Part shown: one piece after another, positions 22,573-30,174 of the stretch
Position numbering within the stretch: the stretch's first letter is position 1
Layout: the number at the start of each line of letters is the position of its first letter
Origin: Alphaproteobacteria bacterium
Lineage (GTDB): Bacteria; Pseudomonadota; Alphaproteobacteria; Rs-D84
Direction of reading: 5' to 3'
DNA: 30,174 bases
Assembly: GCA_024402735.1 (NCBI GenBank)
Contig: JAKSTE010000003.1
Coordinates: forward strand, 1 to 30,174
The notes under the pieces: generated by a model
What the model was told of the DNA's origin: nothing
Databases searched by the model: none
The model's input: only the letters and a program-made list of their open reading frames with translations
Program-made: the position numbers and the translations under genes

Positions 22573-22647
22573 TGGTGCGAGCAGAGGGAATCGAACCCTC
22601 ATTTCAAGCTTGGAAGGCTTGCATTCTAGCCTTTGAACTATGCTCGC
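22573..22647 (-). tRNA. tRNA-Gly (TCC anticodon)
   Basis: Minus strand, 75 nt: acceptor GCGAGCA/TGCTCGC, anticodon stem CAAGC/GCTTG with loop CTTCCAA (anticodon TCC), normal T loop TTCGATT, and encoded CCA after discriminator A. It is first in a two-tRNA unit with tRNA-Tyr. A Tyr-Gly tRNA pair is widely seen near tuf in proteobacteria, though here the order is Gly then Tyr and tuf is absent. Confidence 0.93.
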
Positions 22648-22668
22648 AATGATTGTTTTAGCGTTTTG

Positions 22669-22696
22669 ATTATATATTATTTTTTGTTAAACGCAA
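22669..22696 (-). promoter_or_regulatory. Promoter of the tRNA-Gly-tRNA-Tyr unit
   Basis: Minus strand: TTGCGT (22696-22691) and TATAAT (22674-22669) with a 16-base spacer, about 20 bases before the tRNA-Gly 5' end. A plus-strand TATAAT at 22704-22709 lies next to it and may serve yajC. Confidence 0.7.
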
Positions 22697-22800
22697 GTGT
22701 AAATATAATGTACGTTTTATATGGAAACCCAAAACATCAAAATATCCTTTACTTAGTGTGGTTTTTTTACTATCTTGAAACCATAAAAAGGAGAAGTTTT

Positions 22801-23109
22801 ATGAATGAAATAGTAAATGCTGGAACTAATGTTGCACAATCAACTCCTCAAGGAAGTTCTTTAGGTTTGATACTTTATTGTCTTGTTATTATTGGAATAT
22901 TGTATTTATTTATGATACGTCCAAATAAGAAGAGAATGGCAGAGTATCAAAAGATGTTAGATAGCTTAAAAGTTGGAAATAGAGTGCTTGCTGCTGGTAT
23001 TTACGGAACTATCAAAAAAATAAATGAAAAAACAATAAATGTAGAGATAGCAAAAGGTGTTGTTGTAGAAGTAAATAAAAACGCTGTAGCTTATGTAGAG
23101 GGTAAATAA
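22801..23109 (+). CDS. yajC: Sec translocon accessory protein YajC
   Basis: YajC is a single-pass inner-membrane partner of SecDF. The 102-residue protein has one N-terminal membrane helix (LGLILYCLVIIGILYLFMI) followed by the conserved RPNKKRMAEYQKMLDSLKVGN segment and a small beta domain (VLAAGIYGTIKKINEKTINV). AAAAGGAGA just upstream fixes the start. The frame continues open to 22633, but that part overlaps the tRNA-Gly gene. In the leader, TGGTTT and AAACCA can pair just before the ribosome binding site. secD follows after 10 bases. Confidence 0.95.
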   Translation: MNEIVNAGTNVAQSTPQGSSLGLILYCLVIIGILYLFMIRPNKKRMAEYQKMLDSLKVGNRVLAAGIYGTIKKINEKTINVEIAKGVVVEVNKNAVAYVEGK

Positions 23110-23119
23110 GGATAAAAAT

Positions 23120-24679
23120 ATGTTAAAGAAACTGGTTATTATTTTTGTTTCTGTGTTTTGTGTTTTGTTAGCTGTTCCAACAGCTTTTCCTTCGTTAACA
23201 AAATATTTTCCATCGTGGGTTCAACCAATACCTTTAGGGTTGGATTTGAAAGGTGGTGCACAGCTTTTACTAGAAGTTGATACAGAGACAATGTTTAAAG
23301 AAAAATCTAGTCAATTATACGATGAAGTACGTTCTGCAATGATAGATCGTGATAAAGGTATGATACGTTTTTCTAATTTACATAACATAGGGAACGGTGT
23401 TTCTTTAGTTGTACGTTCTGATGACGAAGTATCTAAAGCAAAAGGAAGATTAAAGAGTTCTATTGGTAATACTGTAGATGTGTCTTCTTCTGGTAATGTA
23501 ATAACAGTTTCTTACACAGATAAGCAAAAAGCAGAAATGATGCAAGATGCAATGTCTCGTAGTATTGAAATTGTGCGTCGTCGTATAGATGCTTTGGGTA
23601 CAAAAGAGCCTTCTATACAGTCTCAAGGAGGAAAGTATATTCTTGTTCAACTTCCTGGTGTAAGTGATCCAGAACATATAAAAGGATTAATAGGTCAAAC
23701 AGCTAAAATGTCATTTCATTTAGTTAATGAATCTGTTTCTCAGGAACAATTAATATCTGGTCATGCTCCTTCTGGAACAATGTTTTTGTCTTTTATGGAA
23801 AATCCAGCTCAAAAAATACCAGTTTATTCTCGTGTAGAAGTTTCTGGTGAAAGCCTAAAAAATTCTCAAGCTGATTTTGATCAAAATAATATGCCCGTTG
23901 TTACGACAGAATTTGATGCTTCTGGTGCACGTCGTTTTGCAAAATTAACAACAGAACATGTGAATGAACGTTTTGCAATAGTATTAGACGATAAGGTTTT
24001 ATCGGCTCCAACTATTCGTGAACCTATTCCTGGTGGGCGTGGTCAAATATCAGGAGGTTTTACTTTACAAGAAGCTAAAGATTTGGCTGTTTTGTTAAGA
24101 TCTGGTGCTTTACCAGCTCCTTTGCGTGTAATAGAAGAAAGAACTGTTGGTGCTGGACTTGGAGCAGATACGATTGCTACAGGTAAAATAGGTTCAATTG
24201 TAGGTGTTTTGTTTGTTCTTTTATTTATGGTATTGTTATATGGTCATTTTGGTTTGGTTGCTGATTTTGTTTTGTTAGTTAACTTAGCTATGATCGTAGG
24301 TGTTTCAGCTTTGTTTGGTGCTACTTTAACGTTGCCTGGAATTGCTGGTATAGTATTAACACTTGGAATGGCTGTTGATGCTAATATTCTGCCTTTTGAA
24401 CGTATACGAGATGAAATTAGAGAGGGTGTTCCTTCTTTGCGTGCTGTAGATTATGGTTTTACTAGATCTACAAAAACTGTATTAGATGGTGAATTAACAA
24501 ACTTAATTTGTGCTTTAATTTTGTTCCAATTTGGTGCAGGTCCAATACGTGGATTTGCGGTAACGTTATCTATAGGTGTGATGACAACTTTATTTACGTG
24601 TTTATGTTTGTCTAGATTAATAATAGATTCATACATGAACGGTAAAAATAAAAAAATTGGTTTTTGTAAAATCAAATAG
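23120..24679 (+). CDS. secD: Protein translocase subunit SecD
   Basis: SecD and SecF use proton flow to help pull preproteins across the membrane. The 519-residue protein has an N-terminal membrane helix and the D1 motif PLGLDLKGGAQLLLEVD. It has a large periplasmic P1 domain (about 45-340) with SIEIVRRRIDALGTKEPSIQ and GGFTLQEAKDLAVLLRSGALPAP, and five more membrane helices with GIVLTLGMAVDANIL and FERIRDEI. Length and order are canonical. It lies in a yajC-secD-secF operon, with AAGGA before the ATG. Confidence 0.97.
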   Translation: MLKKLVIIFVSVFCVLLAVPTAFPSLTKYFPSWVQPIPLGLDLKGGAQLLLEVDTETMFKEKSSQLYDEVRSAMIDRDKGMIRFSNLHNIGNGVSLVVRSDDEVSKAKGRLKSSIGNTVDVSSSGNVITVSYTDKQKAEMMQDAMSRSIEIVRRRIDALGTKEPSIQSQGGKYILVQLPGVSDPEHIKGLIGQTAKMSFHLVNESVSQEQLISGHAPSGTMFLSFMENPAQKIPVYSRVEVSGESLKNSQADFDQNNMPVVTTEFDASGARRFAKLTTEHVNERFAIVLDDKVLSAPTIREPIPGGRGQISGGFTLQEAKDLAVLLRSGALPAPLRVIEERTVGAGLGADTIATGKIGSIVGVLFVLLFMVLLYGHFGLVADFVLLVNLAMIVGVSALFGATLTLPGIAGIVLTLGMAVDANILPFERIRDEIREGVPSLRAVDYGFTRSTKTVLDGELTNLICALILFQFGAGPIRGFAVTLSIGVMTTLFTCLCLSRLIIDSYMNGKNKKIGFCKIK

Positions 24680-24698
24680 AGTGTTATAGGAGTATATT

Positions 24699-25562
24699 AT
24701 GACTTTACATTTTATGAAGTATCGTAAATTATCGTATTGGATTTCCGGTATTTGTATAGTTTTATCTATTTTATCTATCTTATTAAAGGGTTTTAATTAT
24801 GGTATAGACTTTTCTGGTGGAATTTCTATGGAATTAACACCTGTAACTGCTGAATACACAATAGATAAAATGCGTTCGGATCTTGCTAATTTTAAACCAG
24901 AGTTACAATCTGTAGATGGTGGTTCTATTTTGTTGAGAGTTGGTTTACCTAAAGGTTCTACAGATGAACAACAAAATGTTAGAGTTAGTGAAATAAAAAG
25001 TATATTAGGAAATAAAGTTGAATACTCTCAAGTACAAATAGTAGGACCAAAAATAGGTGGAGAGTTAATAAGTGGCGGTATCTGGTCAATATTAGTGTCT
25101 TTTATTCTGATGTCCATTTATATCTGGATAAGATATAAAGGAGGGTATGCTGTAGGATCTTTTGTTTCTTTGATTTTAGATTTAATTTTGATGTTTGGTT
25201 TTTATTCTATTGCCGGATTAGAATTTAATCAGACAGCTATAGCTGTTATATTGATGGGTGTTGGGTACTCTATTAATGATAAAGTTGTTAATTATGACCG
25301 TATTGATGAAAATATAAAAAAATATCATAAAATGCCAATGAATGATTTGATAGATTTGTCTGTTAACGAAATGTTAAGACGAACAGTTATGACAAGTGTT
25401 TCTACTATTTTGGCGATGATTGGTATATATGTTTTTGGTGGTCAGATGTTACAAGATTTTGCTGTTGCTATGACATTCTCTATTATAAGTGGTACTTTAA
25501 CAAGTATATATATATCCAATGTTATTTTGTATCACTTCAACATAAGAGAAACAGAATATTAA
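24699..25562 (+). CDS. secF: Protein translocase subunit SecF
   Basis: The 287-residue protein has an N-terminal membrane helix, then the SecF motif NYGIDFSGGISMEL. A short periplasmic domain and five membrane helices follow, with VILMGVGYSINDKVVNYDRI and the EMLRRTVMTSVSTILAM helix. It pairs with SecD encoded 19 bases upstream. AGGAG precedes the ATG. Confidence 0.96.
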   Translation: MTLHFMKYRKLSYWISGICIVLSILSILLKGFNYGIDFSGGISMELTPVTAEYTIDKMRSDLANFKPELQSVDGGSILLRVGLPKGSTDEQQNVRVSEIKSILGNKVEYSQVQIVGPKIGGELISGGIWSILVSFILMSIYIWIRYKGGYAVGSFVSLILDLILMFGFYSIAGLEFNQTAIAVILMGVGYSINDKVVNYDRIDENIKKYHKMPMNDLIDLSVNEMLRRTVMTSVSTILAMIGIYVFGGQMLQDFAVAMTFSIISGTLTSIYISNVILYHFNIRETEY

Positions 25563-25585
25563 CGGTACCTTGAAGGGAGAGAACA

Positions 25586-27097
25586 ATGAATATCAAAAAA
25601 ATATTTTTCTTTTTAGGAATAATGTTTTTTCCAGTAGTTGTTTCTGCTACAGAATTGTTTAGTGTGGATAATCCTGTAAAAAACGGAATAAATGTTATAA
25701 ATGTTTCTAATGTTTTTTCTGATATATACGAAAAATTAAATAGTGTTAATTGGGCTGGGAAAAATATAAATTTAGCAATAGAAAGTTTAGAACATTTGAA
25801 TAAAAAAGCTCATATAGCTGCAACTGATGATAGAATTGTTCTTGTGTGGGGTGATGAACTGATTGCTAATTATCCTAAACCAGAAGCAAACAATTGGAAA
25901 GATTATGGACAAATAACAACAGCTCTTATTATGAAAATGAGAGAAAATGACAAAAGTCTAAAATCTTTAACAGAAGAAGAATTATATCAAACAGTTATAG
26001 ACGCTTTATTATTGGGAATAGATGAAGAGGGTAGGTATGTATCATCTAATGATGTGTTAGGAAAAGATGGTAACTTTATTTTAACCAGTATAGGTTTAGA
26101 CGGAGGAAGGGATTCACGTGGTAATTTTCGGATAACAGGTGTATATAAAGATTCTTCAGCAGATTTATCCGGTATTAGAGATGGAGATATAATATCTGAA
26201 ATAAATGGTAAACGTGTGTCTAAAATGACAGATGATGAAATATCTTCTGTTTTATCAGGTTATAATTCTGGAACTTCTAAATTAAAAGTGTTAACACCTT
26301 TGGGTAATAAATATATAACTTTACGTAGGGCAACTGTTGTATTAGCAGACGCAGATATTATCTTCCGTAATATTGCGGATGATGATAAAGGAATATTAGA
26401 AATAGTTGTACATAAAGTTTCAGACAATGCTGTATCTATAATAAACGAAGCTTTATCTGTTCATGATAATATTAGTGGTATAGTATTAGACTTAAGAACA
26501 TCACAAGGATTTGATGAAAAAGCTGCTGCTAAGTTAGCAGGTTTGTTTATAGGTCAAAAACCAGTTATGCGTGTTGTAGAAAATTATGCAGAAGAAATAG
26601 AGATAGTCCCTGGAGGAGATGCTGTAACAGATACACCTGTTGTTGTTTTAATATCTAATACAACTACTGGGACAAGTGAAGCTATAGCTTATTCTTTTTA
26701 TGAAAATAAGAGAGGAGTATTAGTTGGTACCCCAAGTGCTGGTAAGGTTAGAATATCTAGTCATATTAATTTAGAAAATGGCGATCATTTAGAAATAATG
26801 AACAAATCTATAAAAACAGGAACGGGTACTGTTATTGATAATAGAGGAGTGTTTCCTTTGGTATGTTTGTCTAATATAAGAAACGCTTCTCAACAAGATG
26901 CATTTTTTGTGAATGTTTTAAATGGTGATTTTGCTGCACGTGATTTTAATAAAGAAACAACATTAAATGTAAAAGATGTACGTAAGTCTTGTCCGGTGAT
27001 AGTTAGCGGAATAGATGAAGATAACGTAGCTTTGGGTGTAAGTATTAAGATTTTAACTGATGATAATATATATAATAATTTAATGGATTTATTATAA
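25586..27097 (+). CDS. S41 (C-terminal processing) peptidase homologue, nucleophile replaced
   Basis: The 503-residue protein has a signal peptide (cleavage near SATELF), a helical N-terminal region, a PDZ domain (about 165-250: GVYKDSSADLSGIRDGDIISEINGK), and an S41 core (about 265-400) with GIVLDLRTSQGF. In CtpA/Prc proteases the nucleophile Ser lies 25 residues before the catalytic Lys. Here the Lys is kept (Lys387, in PSAGK) but the Ser position is Gly362 (TTTGTSEA). Ser364 is close but off register. The protein is therefore probably inactive or altered, perhaps a scaffold or inhibitor; this is an inference. AGGGAG precedes the ATG, and the stop overlaps the next start as TAATG. Confidence 0.8.
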   Translation: MNIKKIFFFLGIMFFPVVVSATELFSVDNPVKNGINVINVSNVFSDIYEKLNSVNWAGKNINLAIESLEHLNKKAHIAATDDRIVLVWGDELIANYPKPEANNWKDYGQITTALIMKMRENDKSLKSLTEEELYQTVIDALLLGIDEEGRYVSSNDVLGKDGNFILTSIGLDGGRDSRGNFRITGVYKDSSADLSGIRDGDIISEINGKRVSKMTDDEISSVLSGYNSGTSKLKVLTPLGNKYITLRRATVVLADADIIFRNIADDDKGILEIVVHKVSDNAVSIINEALSVHDNISGIVLDLRTSQGFDEKAAAKLAGLFIGQKPVMRVVENYAEEIEIVPGGDAVTDTPVVVLISNTTTGTSEAIAYSFYENKRGVLVGTPSAGKVRISSHINLENGDHLEIMNKSIKTGTGTVIDNRGVFPLVCLSNIRNASQQDAFFVNVLNGDFAARDFNKETTLNVKDVRKSCPVIVSGIDEDNVALGVSIKILTDDNIYNNLMDLL

Positions 27098-27777
27098 TGT
27101 TTATACGTTCTGATAATAGCTTAAAAACAAAATGGATATGGTTTGCTTTATTGTTAACAATTGTACTTGTTATATGTGGAGTGTTTTTATTTGATCAACC
27201 ATTATATTTGATGTTACGTAATACAAATTGTAGTCAGTGGTCTTTTACAGGTGGTGCTTTTTGTGTTATTAGTAATTTATTAGCAAAATTATTTAATGCT
27301 AAAACGTGGTTGTGTGTTTTTGGTTTTTTATCCGTAATGTTGTGTGTTAAAGATTATATAAATTCGAAAAATATAAAACAGGTTCTAATCAATTTAAAAA
27401 CAACTAAAACATTTTATGTTTTTTGTTCTGTGTTTTGCGCTTCGGTTGTTGTTTGTGTATTAAAATATATAATAGGAAGATCGAGACCTATATTATTTGA
27501 AGCTTTAGATAAAGTTTTATTTGTTCCGGGCACATATAATTCTGTTTTTAATTCTATGCCTTCTGGACATACGACAGCAACATTTGCTGGTTTTGTTATG
27601 TTAGGAATGCTTTTCCCAAAAATAAAACCAATTACTTGGGGAATGTGTATAATTGTTGGCTTGTCTAGAATATATATTGGGGCTCATTGGCCTTCTGATG
27701 TTATTTTGGGAGCTTTTATAGGTATGGTTACTGCAGATATAATAAAACATGTTCTAAGCAATAATAGTGTTAAATGA
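27097..27777 (+). CDS. PAP2-family membrane phosphatase
   Basis: The 226-residue protein has about six membrane helices and all three PAP2 motifs: KYIIGRSRP, SMPSGHTTA, and SRIYIGAHWPSD with the catalytic histidines. Such enzymes remove phosphate from lipids: undecaprenyl pyrophosphate recycling, phosphatidylglycerophosphate, or lipid A 1-phosphate (LpxE-type). The sequence alone does not decide which. Its ATG overlaps the stop of the S41 homologue (TAATG), so translation is coupled. An envelope function fits the neighbourhood. Confidence 0.85.
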   Translation: MFIRSDNSLKTKWIWFALLLTIVLVICGVFLFDQPLYLMLRNTNCSQWSFTGGAFCVISNLLAKLFNAKTWLCVFGFLSVMLCVKDYINSKNIKQVLINLKTTKTFYVFCSVFCASVVVCVLKYIIGRSRPILFEALDKVLFVPGTYNSVFNSMPSGHTTATFAGFVMLGMLFPKIKPITWGMCIIVGLSRIYIGAHWPSDVILGAFIGMVTADIIKHVLSNNSVK

Positions 27778-27780
27778 ATT

Positions 27781-27809
27781 TTGCACTAAAGTCTATTTTA
27801 TGATAAAAT
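27781..27809 (+). promoter_or_regulatory. Promoter producing a leaderless ftsK mRNA
   Basis: TTGCAC (27781-27786), 17-base spacer, TAAAAT (27804-27809), then 7 bases (ACCCACT) to the ATG at 27817. There is no Shine-Dalgarno sequence in that gap. Confidence 0.72.
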
Positions 27810-27816
27810 ACCCACT

Positions 27817-30030
27817 ATGGGAAAAAAACAAAAGTTTTTACCGGAAAGCATATCATCTATGTTGCATAACTTAGGTATGCGTGTTTTTGGTATATTGTTT
27901 TTTGTGTTGTCTTTATGGTTAATAATAACTTTGTTTGTTTATAATCCTTATTATTCAGGTTTTTTAACAGATTCTTCATTTGGAGAACAAAATATAATAG
28001 AAAATATAGTTGGTTTTATTAGGTATGTGATAGGTTTTGTTCCATCGTTATTTATATTTATGTGTTTAGGACGTTTTGGGTTGTCTATATTGATTGGTTG
28101 GGAAGAAGAACATGCTCCAGAATATAATTTTTTACGTGGATTTATTACGTTATGTATAGGAACAGCAGGTTTGGGGTTAATAAATATAGATAATACTTAT
28201 GGTGGTTTGTTTGGTACGATAGTATCTACAGATTTGTATAAAATAATTCCAGGTTTTTGTATGCCTATGGGTATTGTTTTGATAGTTTTATTTTGTTTAA
28301 TGTCATGTGTTTTATTGCATATAAAATGGCATCATGTGCAATTTGCTATTAGAAACGTATATCATTTGATTAGAGTTGTTTTGTCTGCTTTTCATTTGTT
28401 GCCTCAGCAAGAAGTTGAAGAAGAGTATATAGAAGATGAAGAAGATACAGAAGATGAAGAACAAGAAGAGTTAGAAGAAGAAAAACCTAAAAGAAAAATA
28501 AAAAGAAAACCAAAAGAAAATCGTGAGACAGAACAAATAGAATATGAATTACCTTCACCGGAGTTGTTAGAAAAATCGGTGTTTGGTAAGAATGTTGTGA
28601 CACAAGAATTTAAACAAACAGCAGTGTTATTAAAAGATCATTTTGAAGAATTTGGTGTGTCTGGAAATATTGTTGGAATAAAACCAGGACCAATTGTTAC
28701 TAGGTATGAATTTGAGTTGGAAAGAGGAACACGTATGTCTAAAGTGTCAGAAACGTCTGAAGATATGACACGTGTTATGGCTACAGAAAATATACGAATA
28801 TCTCATGTTGTAGGAACACCTTACATGGGAGTAGAAATGGTTAATTTACATAGGCAAGCTGTACGTTATCAAACCTTGATGTCAAACCCTGCTTTTGTTA
28901 ATTCAAAAATGGCAATACCTTTAGCTTTGGGGGTAAATATTAGTGGAGAACCAATGTATTATGATCTTGCTAAAATGCCTCATGTTATGATTGCTGGAAG
29001 AACAGGGTCAGGAAAATCCGTTTTTGTTCAATCTATAATAATGTCAATTGTATATCATTTTACACCTGATAAATGTAAATTAGTAATAGTTGATCCTAAA
29101 GGTGTAGATTTCCCTCCTTGGAATGGTATACCTCATTTAATTACACCGGTTGTTAAAGATGCTGTGGAAGCTGTAAATGCTTTGAAATGGTCTGTTGGTG
29201 ATATGGAAAACAGATATAAAAAATTACAACGTTTGGGTGTGAGAGATATCGGAGAATATAATGAAAAAGTTGCAGCTTTAAGAGCAAAAGGAGAAGTTTT
29301 AACAGAACAAATTGTTGTTGGAACAGACCCTGAAACTGGTGAGCTACAGTATGATACCCAGACAGTAGATCTATCTGATATGTCTTATTTAGTAATTGTA
29401 ATTGATGAGGCAGCAGATTTAATGAATGTTGCTCGTAAAGATGTGGAATGGTGTGTACAGCGTTTGGCACAAAAAGCACGAGCTGCAGGTATCCATCTTG
29501 TTATGGCAACACAGCGTCCATCTGCAGATGTTATAACAGGTGTTATAAAAGCTAATTTCCCAACACGTATATCATTCCAAGCTCGTAGTAATATAGATTC
29601 TATGACCACGCTTGGAGAGAAGGGGGCAGAACAATTATTATCTTGTGGAGATATGTTGTTTAGTGAATCTGGTAAAAGACCAATACGTATACATGGTGCT
29701 TTAATAGAAAATAAGGAAGTTAACAGGGTTGCGGACTTTTTAAGATCTCAAGGTGAGGCAGAATATGCAGAAGGTATTACGTCTGGAGAAGATTTTCTGA
29801 CGGGACAAACTGCTGGAATGGGCGGAATGTCTGCTTCTAAAGCAAGTCAAAATAATGATTTGTATGAGCAAGCCAAAGAAATAGTTTTACGTGATAAAAA
29901 ACCAACAATTTCATATTTACAGCGTCGTTTACAAATTGGATATATTAAAGCAGCTACTTTAATTGAAACGATGGAACAAAATGGTGTAATTAGTGCACCT
30001 GATGCTACCGGAAAAAGACATATTTTATAA
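27817..30030 (+). CDS. ftsK: DNA translocase FtsK
   Basis: FtsK pumps chromosome termini through the closing septum and activates XerCD recombination at dif. The 737-residue protein has four N-terminal membrane helices (about 20-175), then a short linker that begins with a long acidic run (EEEYIEDEEDTEDEEQEELEE in two overlapping patches) and turns lysine-rich. The motor follows, with Walker A GRTGSGKS (394-401), Walker B VIVIDEAAD and GAEQLLSCGDML. It ends in a winged-helix gamma domain (SYLQRRLQIGYIKAATLIE) that reads KOPS-type sites. The linker is much shorter than in E. coli. The start has no ribosome binding site and lies 7 bases after a promoter -10 box. Confidence 0.95.
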   Translation: MGKKQKFLPESISSMLHNLGMRVFGILFFVLSLWLIITLFVYNPYYSGFLTDSSFGEQNIIENIVGFIRYVIGFVPSLFIFMCLGRFGLSILIGWEEEHAPEYNFLRGFITLCIGTAGLGLINIDNTYGGLFGTIVSTDLYKIIPGFCMPMGIVLIVLFCLMSCVLLHIKWHHVQFAIRNVYHLIRVVLSAFHLLPQQEVEEEYIEDEEDTEDEEQEELEEEKPKRKIKRKPKENRETEQIEYELPSPELLEKSVFGKNVVTQEFKQTAVLLKDHFEEFGVSGNIVGIKPGPIVTRYEFELERGTRMSKVSETSEDMTRVMATENIRISHVVGTPYMGVEMVNLHRQAVRYQTLMSNPAFVNSKMAIPLALGVNISGEPMYYDLAKMPHVMIAGRTGSGKSVFVQSIIMSIVYHFTPDKCKLVIVDPKGVDFPPWNGIPHLITPVVKDAVEAVNALKWSVGDMENRYKKLQRLGVRDIGEYNEKVAALRAKGEVLTEQIVVGTDPETGELQYDTQTVDLSDMSYLVIVIDEAADLMNVARKDVEWCVQRLAQKARAAGIHLVMATQRPSADVITGVIKANFPTRISFQARSNIDSMTTLGEKGAEQLLSCGDMLFSESGKRPIRIHGALIENKEVNRVADFLRSQGEAEYAEGITSGEDFLTGQTAGMGGMSASKASQNNDLYEQAKEIVLRDKKPTISYLQRRLQIGYIKAATLIETMEQNGVISAPDATGKRHIL

Positions 30031-30059
30031 TATTTGTACTTTTTTATAACCCTTTTTTG

Positions 30060-30068
30060 TGGTATAAT
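30060..30068 (+). promoter_or_regulatory. Extended -10 promoter of the lolA-like gene
   Basis: TGG-TATAAT gives an extended -10 box (TATAAT at 30063-30068), with no good -35 hexamer. The mRNA would start around 30076 and include the AGGAG ribosome binding site at 30082-30086. Confidence 0.6.
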
Positions 30069-30094
30069 TCCTTAAATGAATAGGAGTTCTTTTT

Positions 30095-30174
30095 ATGAAA
30101 AAGTTTTTTTTATTTTTTGTAATGATGATGGTTATGCCTGCTTTTGCAAGTGATACTTATGATTATATGAAACA
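30095..30174 (+). CDS. Start of a secreted protein, probably LolA (cut by window end)
   Basis: Twenty-six codons are visible: a signal peptide MKKFFLFFVMMMVMPAFA with cleavage after AFA, then SDTYDYMK. AGGAG lies 8 bases before the ATG. The mature part is too short to identify. The position right after ftsK is where many alphaproteobacteria have lolA, the periplasmic lipoprotein carrier, so LolA is the best guess by context only. It would complete the Lol pathway begun by lolC/E-lolD here. Confidence 0.5.
   Translation, partial: MKKFFLFFVMMMVMPAFASDTYDYMK

Noticed and set aside
22633..22800. N-terminal extension of YajC
   Set aside because: The extended frame begins in the tRNA-Gly gene; the AAAAGGAGA site and family length set the start at 22801.
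28400..28520. GAA-rich run in ftsK as a DNA repeat or slippage tract
   Set aside because: It encodes the acidic low-complexity linker common in FtsK, is imperfect, and stays in frame.
1..30174. CRISPR arrays, insertion sequences, prophage or replication origin
   Set aside because: No regularly spaced repeats, transposase or phage genes, or DnaA-box clusters with an origin-type AT-rich element were seen.

Overview
The window is an AT-rich, gene-dense bacterial chromosome segment with short intergenic gaps. It looks like an alphaproteobacterium with a streamlined, probably host-associated genome (in the manner of Rickettsiales, Holosporales or the gut RF32/Rs-D84 groups). Support comes from secB beside mltA, DciA (DUF721), ftsK followed by a lolA-like gene, LolC/E+LolD, yajC-secDF and an aspartyl-tRNA synthetase of proteobacterial type. 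The lineage is inferred from gene content and was not tested phylogenetically.

Layout: 1-1563 holds the 3' part of an acyl-CoA/ACP synthetase. 1601-3461 (minus) is ruvA-mnmE. yebC (3512-4228) is followed by secB on the minus strand, then mltA-dciA-ruvC (4831-6739) and a convergent PagL-like outer-membrane lipid A deacylase (6740-7318). 7400-8166 is a non-coding block. It contains two tRNA genes (CAT and Thr-GGT), AT-rich inverted repeats, and a T-box riboswitch that controls aspS (8167-9930). Then come an AsmA-like protein (minus), uvrB-tsaE (plus), and a minus-strand division module: lipoprotein, ftsQ, and an ftsA gene fused in frame to ribulose-phosphate 3-epimerase. 17870-21527 is an envelope operon (small protein, secretin-like lipoprotein, lolC/E, lolD), followed by two small membrane proteins. 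tRNA-Gly and tRNA-Tyr lie on the minus strand at 22479-22647. yajC-secD-secF, a degenerate S41 peptidase, a PAP2 phosphatase, ftsK and the start of a lolA-like gene close the window.

The genes form a housekeeping set: envelope biogenesis (Lol export, Sec auxiliary proteins, AsmA, MltA, PagL-like), division and chromosome segregation (FtsQ, FtsA, FtsK), repair (RuvA, RuvC, UvrB) and translation/tRNA modification (MnmE, TsaE, AspS, YebC, tRNAs).

The most notable observations are: (1) a T-box leader with a perfect antiterminator-type core (7-nt TGGCACC bulge) upstream of aspS in an alphaproteobacterium-like genome, apparently a short, translation-controlling version; (2) a single-ORF FtsA-Rpe fusion with the epimerase catalytic residues intact; (3) three genes, two of them for cell division (ftsK, ftsQ), whose canonical sigma-70 promoters place the transcript start at the ATG, implying leaderless mRNAs; (4) an S41 peptidase homologue with Gly at the nucleophile position; (5) two neighbouring tRNAs with C at T-loop position 55.
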